A stretch of 10,013 nucleotides of DNA from JBAZCO01 sp041654915 (lineage in GTDB: Bacteria > Bacillota > Clostridia > Christensenellales > DTU072). Within the stretch, counting starts at the first letter, position 1. Every line of letters starts with the position of its first letter. A program made the translations under genes and the position numbers. The notes under the pieces are model-generated. The model saw nothing but the letters and a program-made list of their open reading frames with translations. It was not told the origin of the DNA and did no database searches. The stretch is from the NCBI GenBank assembly GCA_041654915.1, contig JBAZCO010000060.1, positions 1-10,013 of the forward strand, in the 5' to 3' direction. This document shows, one piece after another, positions 1 to 5,844 of this stretch.

Positions 1-730
1 TAAAAAAAGACATTATAAACAAAGTCACACCTGTAAAAATATAATATTTTATTCGTCTTTTGTCCAATGCAGCTATAAATAGCTCCTTAAAATTGATTGG
101 AATGCGGATTTTTTTATTTGAAATTATGCCATCTGGCATTGCAGAACGGTCTAAAAGAAACTTTCTTACTAACCGTTTTTCAATAAATTTACAATTTATA
201 TTAAGTCTTGCCGCAAGCACCATTACCCGCCTATCTGTGCGGCGGCTAAGGATAAGCGCATTGTCTATTGATAACTCTACACATTTTCTATATAGTAGCG
301 CAATATCCTCCTCTGTTGTATCGGCAAACTTGTAGTTGGAAAATACCAAGACTTTGCCGCTATTTTTATTTATCACAAAAAATGGCGGGCAAAGCTCTAA
401 GCGCATATTCTCTGGCAATGTATTGTAAAAATACTCTGCTGATTTATCTCTGCCCATCAATGCAAGGGCAGCGCACATTTCCGTTGAGGAAAGGTTTTTC
501 CAACTTTTTTTTCTAGACAGCAAAAACGCACGCACCATACGAGCGAGCAAAAACACAAGTGCGGCGAGCAGAAAGCCGTAAGTTGGCTCTCCTGTGATGT
601 ATGCGCCCCAAGCGTAAGACACCAATATTATCGATAAACTGAATATTATATTGTCTGCAACCTTTCCCACGCATATATTATTGACTGCAAAATAATTAAT
701 ATATGGTTTTTTCTTCTTTTCTTTAATAAT
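1..730 (-). CDS. Membrane protein of unknown function, N-terminal part, runs off the window
   Basis: Reading the minus strand gives an open frame of 243 codons from 730 to the left edge, with no stop. I do not recognise the family. The protein has a short lysine-rich start, two hydrophobic segments (about residues 27-45 and 51-71), then a soluble domain of about 155 residues (74-228). That domain contains the stretches FFVINKNSGKVLVFSNYKF and ALILSRRTDRRVMVLAARL. A further hydrophobic segment begins at about 229 and is cut by the edge. The likely layout is a cytoplasmic domain held between membrane segments. The start is uncertain. AAGGA at 740-736 sits 5 nt before an in-frame ATT (730-728) and 8 nt before a second ATT. 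The only standard in-frame alternatives are TTG at 754 without a Shine-Dalgarno, or GTG/ATG codons that would cut into the hydrophobic region. The gene is divergent from ribU. Confidence 0.65.
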   Translation of the reverse strand, partial: MIKEKKKKPYINYFAVNNICVGKVADNIIFSLSIILVSYAWGAYITGEPTYGFLLAALVFLLARMVRAFLLSRKKSWKNLSSTEMCAALALMGRDKSAEYFYNTLPENMRLELCPPFFVINKNSGKVLVFSNYKFADTTEEDIALLYRKCVELSIDNALILSRRTDRRVMVLAARLNINCKFIEKRLVRKFLLDRSAMPDGIISNKKIRIPINFKELFIAALDKRRIKYYIFTGVTLFIMSFF

Positions 731-741
731 AAATATCCTTA

Positions 742-809
742 AAGATAAGAACAATATTATCTATGGAAAAACATTAAGATAAGAACAATATTATCTATGT
801 AAAAACATT
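742..809. repeat. Tandem 34-bp direct repeat with an operator-like dyad
   Basis: Two adjacent 34-bp copies (742-775 and 776-809) differ at one base (G766 versus T800). Each contains the imperfect dyad GATAAGAACAATATTATC (744-761 and 778-795), whose outer arms GATAA/TTATC pair exactly. The pair fills the space between the divergent minus-strand gene and the -35 box of the ribU leader promoter. It could be a duplicated operator, or just a replication-slippage duplication. On the minus strand each copy carries a TAATAT that could serve as a -10 box. Confidence 0.8.
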
Positions 810-838
810 TGATTTACCTTATTAATATATGGTATCAT
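809..838 (+). promoter_or_regulatory. Promoter of the FMN riboswitch-ribU transcript
   Basis: A -35-like TTGATT (809-814) is followed by an 18-bp spacer and a -10 box TATCAT (833-838). TGG directly before the -10 box makes it an extended -10. Transcription would start near 845, immediately before the riboswitch, which fits well. The -35 box touches the last base of the 34-bp repeat, so a protein bound to the repeat could affect this promoter. Confidence 0.6.
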
Positions 839-845
839 ATAGCTA

Positions 846-946
846 TTCAGGGCGGGGTGCAAGTCCCCACCGGCGGTATAGTCCGTGAGCCTCTTGGCAG
901 ATTGGGTGCAACTCCCAAACCGACGGTTAAAGTCCGGATGAAAGAA
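846..946 (+). promoter_or_regulatory. FMN riboswitch (RFN element)
   Basis: The stretch matches the RFN aptamer from end to end: AGGGCGGGGTGCAAGTCCCC, then ACCGGCGGTA, a GTCCGTGAGCC segment, a short variable hairpin with GGGTGCAACTCCC, then CCGACGGTTAAAGTCCGGAT and the closing GAAAGAA. This RNA binds flavin mononucleotide and shuts down riboflavin synthesis or uptake genes when FMN is plentiful. It lies upstream of ribU and is followed by an intrinsic terminator, so control is probably by transcription termination. Its 5' edge CAGGGC (848-853) is exactly complementary to GCCCTG (972-977) in the terminator, giving a simple antiterminator for the FMN-free state. Confidence 0.95.
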
Positions 947-971
947 TAAAATTATAAATAAAAGTCCATTT

Positions 972-1004
972 GCCCTGTAAATAGTTATTTACGGGCTTTT
1001 TGTT
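972..1004 (+). terminator. Intrinsic terminator of the FMN riboswitch expression platform
   Basis: The arms GCCC-T-GTAAAT (972-982) and ATTTAC-GGGC (987-996) form a 10-bp stem with one bulged T and an AGTT loop, followed by TTTTTGTTT. The hairpin lies between the aptamer and the ribU start codon, so it would end transcription in the leader when FMN is bound. It is 17 nt upstream of the ribU ATG and does not cover the ribosome binding site. Confidence 0.85.
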
Positions 1005-1021
1005 TATAAAAGAGGCAAAAA

Positions 1022-1627
1022 ATGCAGAACAAAAAACGCTTTTCGGGCAGAATCTCCACAAAAAAAATTGCAACCCTTGCTATACTATCCGCACTTGGTG
1101 TGGCACTTGCTATGCTTGTACGCTTTCCCTTAATACCGTCTGCGCCATTTTTGGAGTATGATGCCGCAGATATCCCGATTTTTTTGGGAACATTTATGTA
1201 CGGACCAATCGCCGGGTTAATTATGACGGTGGTGGTGAGCGTGATACAAGGCGTGACAGTTAGCGCACATAGCGGATACATAGGAATAATTATGCACATC
1301 TTTGCAACAGGCTCATATGTGCTTGTGGCAGGATTAATTTATAAATTTAAAAGAACTTTTAAGGGCGCATTGCTATCCGTATCCATAGCGTCTTTGGTGA
1401 TGATAGTGGTAATGGTGTTTTGGAATATTATCTTTACACCTATATTTATGGGAGTGGATAGGGATGCAGTTTATGCAATGCTACTCCCCGCAATTATACC
1501 TTTTAACGCTATAAAAGCAGGAATAAATAGTATTTTTACGCTAATTCTATACAAAAGAGTGAGTAAATTTTTCAAATGGCTTACCAAAGAAAACGAAACA
1601 AACGGTAAGTTGAGAAATAATAAATAA
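1022..1627 (+). CDS. ribU: RibU, riboflavin-binding S component of an ECF transporter
   Basis: This is a 201-residue, strongly hydrophobic protein with about six membrane segments, the normal size for ECF S components. The signature stretch FLEYDAADIPIFLGTF (about residues 43-58) is the RibU-type motif. A basic N-terminus (MQNKKRF...STKKI) precedes the first helix, as is usual. RibU binds riboflavin in the membrane and works with the shared EcfA/EcfA'/EcfT energising module, which is not in this window. The ATG follows AGAGGC at a suitable distance. The FMN riboswitch and terminator directly upstream independently support riboflavin uptake as the role. The gene ends 5 bp before the nadD promoter, and I see no terminator between them, so read-through is possible. 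Confidence 0.93.
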   Translation: MQNKKRFSGRISTKKIATLAILSALGVALAMLVRFPLIPSAPFLEYDAADIPIFLGTFMYGPIAGLIMTVVVSVIQGVTVSAHSGYIGIIMHIFATGSYVLVAGLIYKFKRTFKGALLSVSIASLVMIVVMVFWNIIFTPIFMGVDRDAVYAMLLPAIIPFNAIKAGINSIFTLILYKRVSKFFKWLTKENETNGKLRNNK

Positions 1628-1632
1628 TAAAG

Positions 1633-1661
1633 TTGAAATTTGTTGGTTTTTAGGCTATAAT
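1633..1661 (+). promoter_or_regulatory. Strong sigma-A-type promoter abutting the nadD-yqeK start codon
   Basis: TTGAAA (1633-1638), a spacer of exactly 17 bp and a perfect TATAAT (1656-1661). Only seven bases separate the -10 box from the ATG at 1669, so the expected transcription start falls on or next to the A of the start codon. No Shine-Dalgarno precedes the ATG. The mRNA is therefore predicted to be leaderless. Confidence 0.8.
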
Positions 1662-1668
1662 TATTCTT

Positions 1669-2787
1669 ATGAAATTAGGAGTATTTGGCGGCGCATTCGA
1701 CCCCTTGCACAAAGAGCATATAAAGATTATCGAGGAGAGTCGCCGCATTCTTGCACTTGACGGTGTAATTTTACTTCCTACAATCAATCCACCTCACAAA
1801 GAACAAGCATCAACATCCTTTGAACATAGGGTGGAAATGCTAAAGGTTTGGGCAAAGGGCAAGGATTATATTTTTATTGATGAAACCGAAAAAGAGCTTA
1901 ACTACAAAAACAGCTATACTTACCGAGTACTTCCGCATCTAGTAAAAAAATATAAGGGTGCGGAGCTAATATATATTATTGGCGGGGATAGTATGCTACG
2001 CTTTCATACTTGGATGCGTCCCGAAAGAATTGCGGGAACTATTAAGATTGCGGCGGCAGGGCGGGAAGGATACCCCAATTTGTTGGAGGCAATTTCGGCG
2101 GCACAAAGGCGGTACGGCGCAGATATCACTTTGCTAAATATCACAGGCAGCAGTGTGTCGTCGGCAGAGCTTAGGGCGTGCCTTGAGCTTGGTCTTGATA
2201 CCAAAGACAATGTTCCAGAGGAAATTTTAGCATATATATCCCAAAACAATCTATATACAAAGCATTGCAAGCTTGTTGCAGCAGTTAGGACGGCATTAAG
2301 TCCTAAATTATTTGCTCACTGTGCAAGAACAGTCGCCTTTGCCATGAGGTATGCGGGTATTCTCAACCTTCCGTCCGACAAAGTTTTTTATGCCGCACTC
2401 CTTCACGATATCGCAAAAGAAAGACAGCCCATACTCCCCCAGCACTCAATATTTTTGCCAAAGATAGTGCATCAATACGATGGGCGAACGGTAGCCCAAA
2501 TTGAATATGGGATAGATGATGAGGATATTTTGGATGCGATAGGGTTTCACACCACCGCCAAACCTAATATGACCAATTTAGGTAAACTAATTTATGTTGC
2601 AGATAAGCTAGAGGAAGGACGGACATATGACGGGGTGGAAAGGCTAAGAACAATAACCGATACAGATTTTCACACAGGATTTCGCCTAACTCTCAAACAT
2701 TCATACAAAACAATCAAGAAAAAAGGCGGCAAAATTGACCGCTTAACAGAGGAGGCGCACAAGTATTACAGCCACAATGTGGTGTAG
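1669..2787 (+). CDS. nadD: NadD-YqeK fusion: nicotinate-nucleotide adenylyltransferase plus HD-domain hydrolase
   Basis: The 372-residue protein joins two enzymes that are usually separate neighbouring genes. Residues 1 to about 195 are NadD, which adenylates nicotinate mononucleotide to deamido-NAD. They show GGAFDPLHKEH (7-17) with the H14xxH17 nucleotidyl-transfer motif, LLPTINPPHK, and SSAELR near 163-168. Residues from about 200 to 372 are a YqeK-type HD domain: His217, LLHD with His246-Asp247, His294 in GFHTT and Asp312 in VADKLEEGR, the metal ligands of this family. YqeK homologues hydrolyse Ap4A to ADP. The junction (ISQNNLYTKHCKLVAAVRTALSPK, read in parts) looks like a NadD end joined to a YqeK start with no added linker. 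The ATG is fixed by the N-terminal beta strand MKLGVFGGAFDP, although it has no ribosome binding site. A similar NadD-HD arrangement is known in mycoplasmas. Confidence 0.93.
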   Translation: MKLGVFGGAFDPLHKEHIKIIEESRRILALDGVILLPTINPPHKEQASTSFEHRVEMLKVWAKGKDYIFIDETEKELNYKNSYTYRVLPHLVKKYKGAELIYIIGGDSMLRFHTWMRPERIAGTIKIAAAGREGYPNLLEAISAAQRRYGADITLLNITGSSVSSAELRACLELGLDTKDNVPEEILAYISQNNLYTKHCKLVAAVRTALSPKLFAHCARTVAFAMRYAGILNLPSDKVFYAALLHDIAKERQPILPQHSIFLPKIVHQYDGRTVAQIEYGIDDEDILDAIGFHTTAKPNMTNLGKLIYVADKLEEGRTYDGVERLRTITDTDFHTGFRLTLKHSYKTIKKKGGKIDRLTEEAHKYYSHNVV

Positions 2788-2796
2788 CGCATTTGG

Positions 2797-2826
2797 TTAC
2801 CTCGCAAAATTTACAACGGCTATGAT
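2797..2826 (+). promoter_or_regulatory. Possible weak promoter of the unknown gene at 2850
   Basis: TATGAT (2821-2826) is a good -10 match, but the hexamer 18 bp upstream (TTACCT, 2797-2802) matches only half of the -35 consensus. It would start transcription about 16 nt before the AAGGAG ribosome binding site of the following gene. Read-through from nadD-yqeK is an equally good explanation for its expression. Confidence 0.3.
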
Positions 2827-2849
2827 AAAAACGCAAAGGAGAAAAACAA

Positions 2850-3740
2850 ATGAGAAAGAAAGAGAGTAAAAGCGAAAATGCAGATAATGTAAATAAAAAA
2901 ATCAAATATAGCGATAAATTAATAGCGATTACAGAATCGATAGTAAACAAGCCTGATGTTAAGATTTATAGAGATGAGTTTTTAAAAGACCGATTTTCAG
3001 ATACTGCACCCGAATTGTACGACGCAATTATTGAGCAAGGACCAATAATGGCAGGTTATGATAAAAAAGAAATACATAAAAAAGCAAAAGAATTAATAAA
3101 TGAAAGGGCAAAGACATCTTCAAAAGAGGTGTTTCATACAAATAAGTCAAAAGAACTTCCAATAACCCAAGAAACTGTTGTAGAAATCGCACAACATTAT
3201 AAACCCGTATTAATGTTAGCGCAAGAGTTAGCTTACCTATACGGCGAGGAAGATTTGTGGACGGATAATGCCGTCAGCGATAAAGTCAAAAGTCAAATAT
3301 TGCTATATTGCGGCGTTATGTTTGGTGTCGCAGGTGCGCCACAGTTGCTTAAAGCGCTATCGAATATGCTCAACCCCGAAGTTACATCTAAAATATTCGA
3401 ACGGACTTTAAATATAATTAAAAAACATCCAACAATTAATTTAATAATAGAACTTTTTAGTGGAGAAATGACAAAAAAGCAGTTTGATAAATTGCTATCT
3501 AAAGCGATACCTGTTGTTGGCGGTGCGATATCGGGCGGTGCTGCCTATTTAACAATGAGGGTTATGGGTGCAAGACTCGTAAAAGCATTAGAAAAGGCTA
3601 AATTTGACTATACGGAAAAAGAGTTTAATGCTGATTTGAACAATATAATTATTGAAAGCGAAACTCTCTCTGCCGAAAGTGACGATATAGAAAATATTAT
3701 AATTGACAATATTGATGACTCCTCTAGCGATAATAATTAA
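2850..3740 (+). CDS. Unrecognised protein, possibly EcsC-like
   Basis: The protein has 296 residues and a clear AAGGAG site 8 nt before the ATG, so it is very probably expressed. The first 120 residues are charged and helical, rich in Lys and Glu. Two weakly hydrophobic Gly/Ala segments follow: LLYCGVMFGVAGAPQLLKAL (about 151-170) and KAIPVVGGAISGGAAYL (about 218-234). The C-terminus is very acidic (SDDIENIIIDNIDDSSSDNN). The pattern ELAYLYGEEDLW ... SQILLYCGVMFG ... IPVVGGAISGGAAYLTMRVM resembles EcsC-family proteins, a family of unknown biochemical role; I recognise this only weakly. The gene separates yqeK from rsfS, which are usually adjacent, and its coding sequence is richer in A and T than its neighbours. 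That suggests a later insertion. A terminator follows it. Confidence 0.8.
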   Translation: MRKKESKSENADNVNKKIKYSDKLIAITESIVNKPDVKIYRDEFLKDRFSDTAPELYDAIIEQGPIMAGYDKKEIHKKAKELINERAKTSSKEVFHTNKSKELPITQETVVEIAQHYKPVLMLAQELAYLYGEEDLWTDNAVSDKVKSQILLYCGVMFGVAGAPQLLKALSNMLNPEVTSKIFERTLNIIKKHPTINLIIELFSGEMTKKQFDKLLSKAIPVVGGAISGGAAYLTMRVMGARLVKALEKAKFDYTEKEFNADLNNIIIESETLSAESDDIENIIIDNIDDSSSDNN

Positions 3741-3797
3741 TATAAGATTGTAAATAAATCTTGTATAGATTATCCACTTGATAATAAAGGCAAATAA

Positions 3798-3846
3798 TCC
3801 GAACCTAATGCATGCAAGCCAAGCAGAAGGTTCGGACTTGTTTTCT
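3798..3846 (+). terminator. Probable intrinsic terminator after the unknown gene
   Basis: TCCGAACCT (3798-3806) and AGGTTCGGA (3828-3836) form a perfect 9-bp stem with a 21-nt loop, followed by CTTGTTTTCT. The long loop and the imperfect T-run lower confidence, but the position, between the stop codon at 3740 and the next promoter at 3929, is right for ending the nadD/2850 transcript. The rest of the 3741-4035 spacer holds a small AAGATT/AATCTT hairpin (3744-3762) and the rsfS promoter, and no convincing gene. Confidence 0.65.
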
Positions 3847-3928
3847 ATTACGATATTTAAAACATCGCATACTATATTTAGTTTAAAAACAAGACAGGAA
3901 AAAATTGCTAAATACCGCATAAAGCGGC

Positions 3929-3957
3929 TTGAAAAATTAGATGTATTGTGGTATGAT
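3929..3957 (+). promoter_or_regulatory. Promoter of the rsfS-tsaE-tsaB-rimI-...-ddl operon
   Basis: TTGAAA (3929-3934), a spacer of exactly 17 bp and TATGAT (3952-3957), with TGG directly before the -10 box giving an extended -10. Transcription would start near 3964, leaving a leader of about 70 nt before rsfS. The bases after the -10 box (TATTTT) closely match those after the -10 boxes of the nadD and ruvC promoters. Confidence 0.75.
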
Positions 3958-4035
3958 TATTTTAAAGCTTGAGGAGTTTGGCAAAGATAATAATAAAAGA
4001 AATTATTGTTTATTTTAATAATAGCAAGGAGCTAT

Positions 4036-4353
4036 ATGAAAACAGAAAAATTATTAGATATAGTAGTAAAAACTCTGGACGAGAAAAACGGAGGGGATAT
4101 CAAGACCCTTTATGTAACCGAAAAGACTTCAATTGCCGACTATTTTGTGATAGCGACAGGCAAAAATATCACCCATGTTCGTGCGCTTGCCGAATCAGTT
4201 GAGGAAAAATTGGAAGAAGAAGGGGTGTTTGCCGCACGCAAAGAAGGTATAAAAGAGGGCAGATGGGCGGTAATAGATTATATTACCGTGATAGTGCATA
4301 TATTCAATTCCGATACAAGAGATTTTTATTGCTTGGAAAAACTTTGGCAATAG
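4036..4353 (+). CDS. rsfS: RsfS, ribosomal silencing factor
   Basis: The 105-residue protein is the normal size for RsfS (formerly YbeB/RsfA). It binds ribosomal protein uL14 on the 50S subunit and blocks 30S joining when nutrients are scarce. Recognisable motifs are DYFVIATGKN (about 35-44), GRWAVIDYITVIVHIF (about 75-90) and the C-terminal RDFYCLEKLW (about 95-104). The ATG at 4036 is chosen because AAGGAG (4026-4031) stands just before it and the family begins with MKTEKLL-like residues; an upstream in-frame ATG at 4006 adds ten hydrophobic residues without a site. It is the first gene of the operon, 9 nt before tsaE. In many Firmicutes rsfS directly follows nadD and yqeK; here a foreign-looking gene lies between them. 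Confidence 0.95.
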   Translation: MKTEKLLDIVVKTLDEKNGGDIKTLYVTEKTSIADYFVIATGKNITHVRALAESVEEKLEEEGVFAARKEGIKEGRWAVIDYITVIVHIFNSDTRDFYCLEKLWQ

Positions 4354-4362
4354 TTTGGTGAT

Positions 4363-4770
4363 ATGAAGTTTTTATCCGATAGCGTAGGGCAAACCTATAA
4401 TATAGCATGCCTTGTCGCCGCTCATTTACAGGGCGGCGAAATTATTATTTTGAACGGCGAGCTTGGCGTTGGCAAAACTACATTCACCAAAGGTTTGGCA
4501 AAGGCGCTTGGGATAAAAAAGAGCGTGGTAAGTCCCACTTTTACCATAATGCGTGAGTACAAAGGCAAATATAAACTAAGCCACATAGATATGTATCGCT
4601 TGGGCGAGGACGAGGCGGATTATCTTGGGCTTGAGGAATCATTCACCAAGGACAGCGTTACGGTTATTGAGTGGAACAAGCTAAAAAACCTGCAAGGAAA
4701 AGTAATTACAATCAATATTGATTACTACGGCGATGATATGAGGATGTTTAGGATAGAGGGCTTGAAATGA
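4363..4770 (+). CDS. tsaE: TsaE, ATPase of the tRNA t6A modification complex
   Basis: This 135-residue P-loop protein has Walker A GELGVGKTT (about 32-40), SPTFTIMREY (57-66), HIDMYRL (74-80) and VIEW (101-104), the standard TsaE order. TsaE binds the TsaB-TsaD pair and its ATPase activity resets the complex during formation of N6-threonylcarbamoyladenosine at position 37 of ANN-decoding tRNAs. Length is close to the family norm. The start follows GGTGAT. The last four bases overlap tsaB (ATGA), giving translational coupling to its partner. TsaC and TsaD are not in the window. Confidence 0.95.
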   Translation: MKFLSDSVGQTYNIACLVAAHLQGGEIIILNGELGVGKTTFTKGLAKALGIKKSVVSPTFTIMREYKGKYKLSHIDMYRLGEDEADYLGLEESFTKDSVTVIEWNKLKNLQGKVITINIDYYGDDMRMFRIEGLK

Positions 4771-5321
4771 ACGCATTAATATTTGATACAACTCGTGAGA
4801 GCTTGACAATTATTTTGGTAAAAGAGGATATTGGGTATCCGTTTGTAGGGAAAGAGGGTATGAAACGCCATACAAGCAGTATATTGGCGGGTACGGAAAA
4901 ATTGCTTGCCGACCATAAACTTGCCCCCAAAGATATTGATGCGCTTGGGGTGGTGACAGGTCCTGGGTCTTTTACAGGCATTAGGATAGGGGTTGCCACA
5001 GTAAACGCTTTTTCTTTTGCGACAGGGGCAAAGGTGGTGGAAATGACAGCGTTAGAGCCATCTGCACACATAAGAGATAGCGCCCTTGTACTTATTGATT
5101 GCAACCACAATAACTTTTATGCGCTTAAAAAAGATGCAAATACCTTTGAGTATCTTGCGCTTAGCGGCGAGGAAACAGAGGAGATAGACCTCCCCAAAGT
5201 CTATGCAAATGAGGCAAATGTAGATGAGCTTGTTCGCTTTTTTTTGTATAAGGTAAAAAACGGGCTTTTTTCTAAGCGGGCAACTCCATTTTATATTAAA
5301 AAGTCCTCTGCCGAATTATGA
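4767..5321 (+). CDS. tsaB: TsaB, t6A complex scaffold subunit
   Basis: The 184-residue protein is an ASKHA-fold member with the hallmark TGPGSFTGIRIG (about 64-75) and N-terminus MNALIFDTTRESLTI. TsaB has no catalysis of its own; it pairs with TsaD and recruits TsaE. It is shorter than the roughly 220-230 residues of many homologues because the C-terminal half is reduced, which is seen in other Firmicutes-type TsaB proteins. Its stop overlaps an ATG as ATGA at 5318-5321, the original coupling point with rimI. That junction was later tandemly duplicated. Confidence 0.93.
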   Translation: MNALIFDTTRESLTIILVKEDIGYPFVGKEGMKRHTSSILAGTEKLLADHKLAPKDIDALGVVTGPGSFTGIRIGVATVNAFSFATGAKVVEMTALEPSAHIRDSALVLIDCNHNNFYALKKDANTFEYLALSGEETEEIDLPKVYANEANVDELVRFFLYKVKNGLFSKRATPFYIKKSSAEL

Positions 5322-5410
5322 GTGTTTCGCAGCTAACAATAAATATGCAAAAATCCAATTCCGAATTATGAGCGTTTCGCAGCTAACAATAAATATGCAA
5401 ATATCCGATT
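5311..5410. repeat. 50-bp tandem duplication across the tsaB/rimI junction
   Basis: Positions 5311-5360 and 5361-5410 match at 47 of 50 bases (differences at 5323/5373, 5352/5402 and 5357/5407). The unit includes the last codons of tsaB, the overlapping ATGA stop-start, and the first codons of rimI. The duplication therefore leaves one tsaB stop, a mini-ORF and the real rimI start in series. Confidence 0.95.
5318..5371 (+). CDS. 17-codon mini-ORF linking tsaB to rimI
   Basis: The ATG overlapping the tsaB stop opens a frame encoding MSVSQLTINMQKSNSEL, which stops at TGA 5369-5371, and that TGA again overlaps the rimI ATG as ATGA. The first nine residues copy the RimI start and the final SEL copies the TsaB end, as expected from the duplication. 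It is probably not a functional peptide. It could act as a relay by which ribosomes ending tsaB reinitiate, translate 17 codons and reinitiate at rimI. Confidence 0.5.
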   Translation: MSVSQLTINMQKSNSEL

Positions 5411-5829
5411 TAAACAAGCAAGATTTATCTGCAATGGCAGACATTGAAAGTGAGGCTTTTTGCTCCCGTGCGTGGTCGCTTGACTTATTATCAGCAGAAT
5501 TAAACGACAATACCAAACACTATTTAGCCGCACGGGAAAGCGGCAAATTATTGGGCTATGCAGGTTTTGCACAGATTGGACAAGAAGCCCATATTATGAA
5601 TATAGCGGTTAGGAAAGATGCGCAGCGGAGGGGCATTGGCAGGGCATTACTTCAGGCTCTCCTACATAAAGCCGTTGCGCTTGGTATAACTGCCGCCACC
5701 TTAGAGGTAAGCTGTGATAATTTACCCGCAATTGCCTTATATAAGGAGTTGGGGTTTGTATCCGCTGGGATAAGACCCGATTATTATGAAAAGGGGGAGG
5801 GCGCACTTATTCTCTGGGCGTATTTATAA
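5368..5829 (+). CDS. rimI: RimI-like GNAT N-alpha-acetyltransferase
   Basis: The 153-residue GNAT-fold protein carries the acetyl-CoA loop VRKDAQRRGIGRALL (about 81-95) and the C-terminal pattern EVSCDNLPAIALYKELGF...GIRPDYY (113-140) typical of RimI. RimI acetylates protein N-termini, classically ribosomal protein bS18. The gene is commonly next to tsaB/tsaE, as here. The start at 5368 is chosen for its ATGA overlap with the mini-ORF. An internal ATG at 5395 (MQISDLNKQDL...) would give a more typical RimI length at the N-terminus but has no ribosome binding site. Translation is probably coupled to the upstream frames. Confidence 0.9.
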   Translation: MSVSQLTINMQISDLNKQDLSAMADIESEAFCSRAWSLDLLSAELNDNTKHYLAARESGKLLGYAGFAQIGQEAHIMNIAVRKDAQRRGIGRALLQALLHKAVALGITAATLEVSCDNLPAIALYKELGFVSAGIRPDYYEKGEGALILWAYL

Positions 5830-5844
5830 TAAGGAGGGATACCT

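Noticed and set aside
60..516. Plus-strand open frames at 60-335 and 268-516
   Set aside because: They lie opposite the longer minus-strand membrane-protein frame, have no ribosome binding site and show no family features.
3778..3972. Small frame of 64 codons after the unknown gene
   Set aside because: It runs through the terminator stem and the rsfS promoter and has no ribosome binding site or recognisable product.
3969..4202. TTG-started frame overlapping rsfS
   Set aside because: It is out of frame with rsfS, reads through its coding sequence and encodes a low-quality peptide.
4363..5829. Complete t6A operon including tsaD
   Set aside because: Only tsaE, tsaB and rimI are here; the gene after rimI is an alpha/beta hydrolase, so tsaD must be elsewhere if present.
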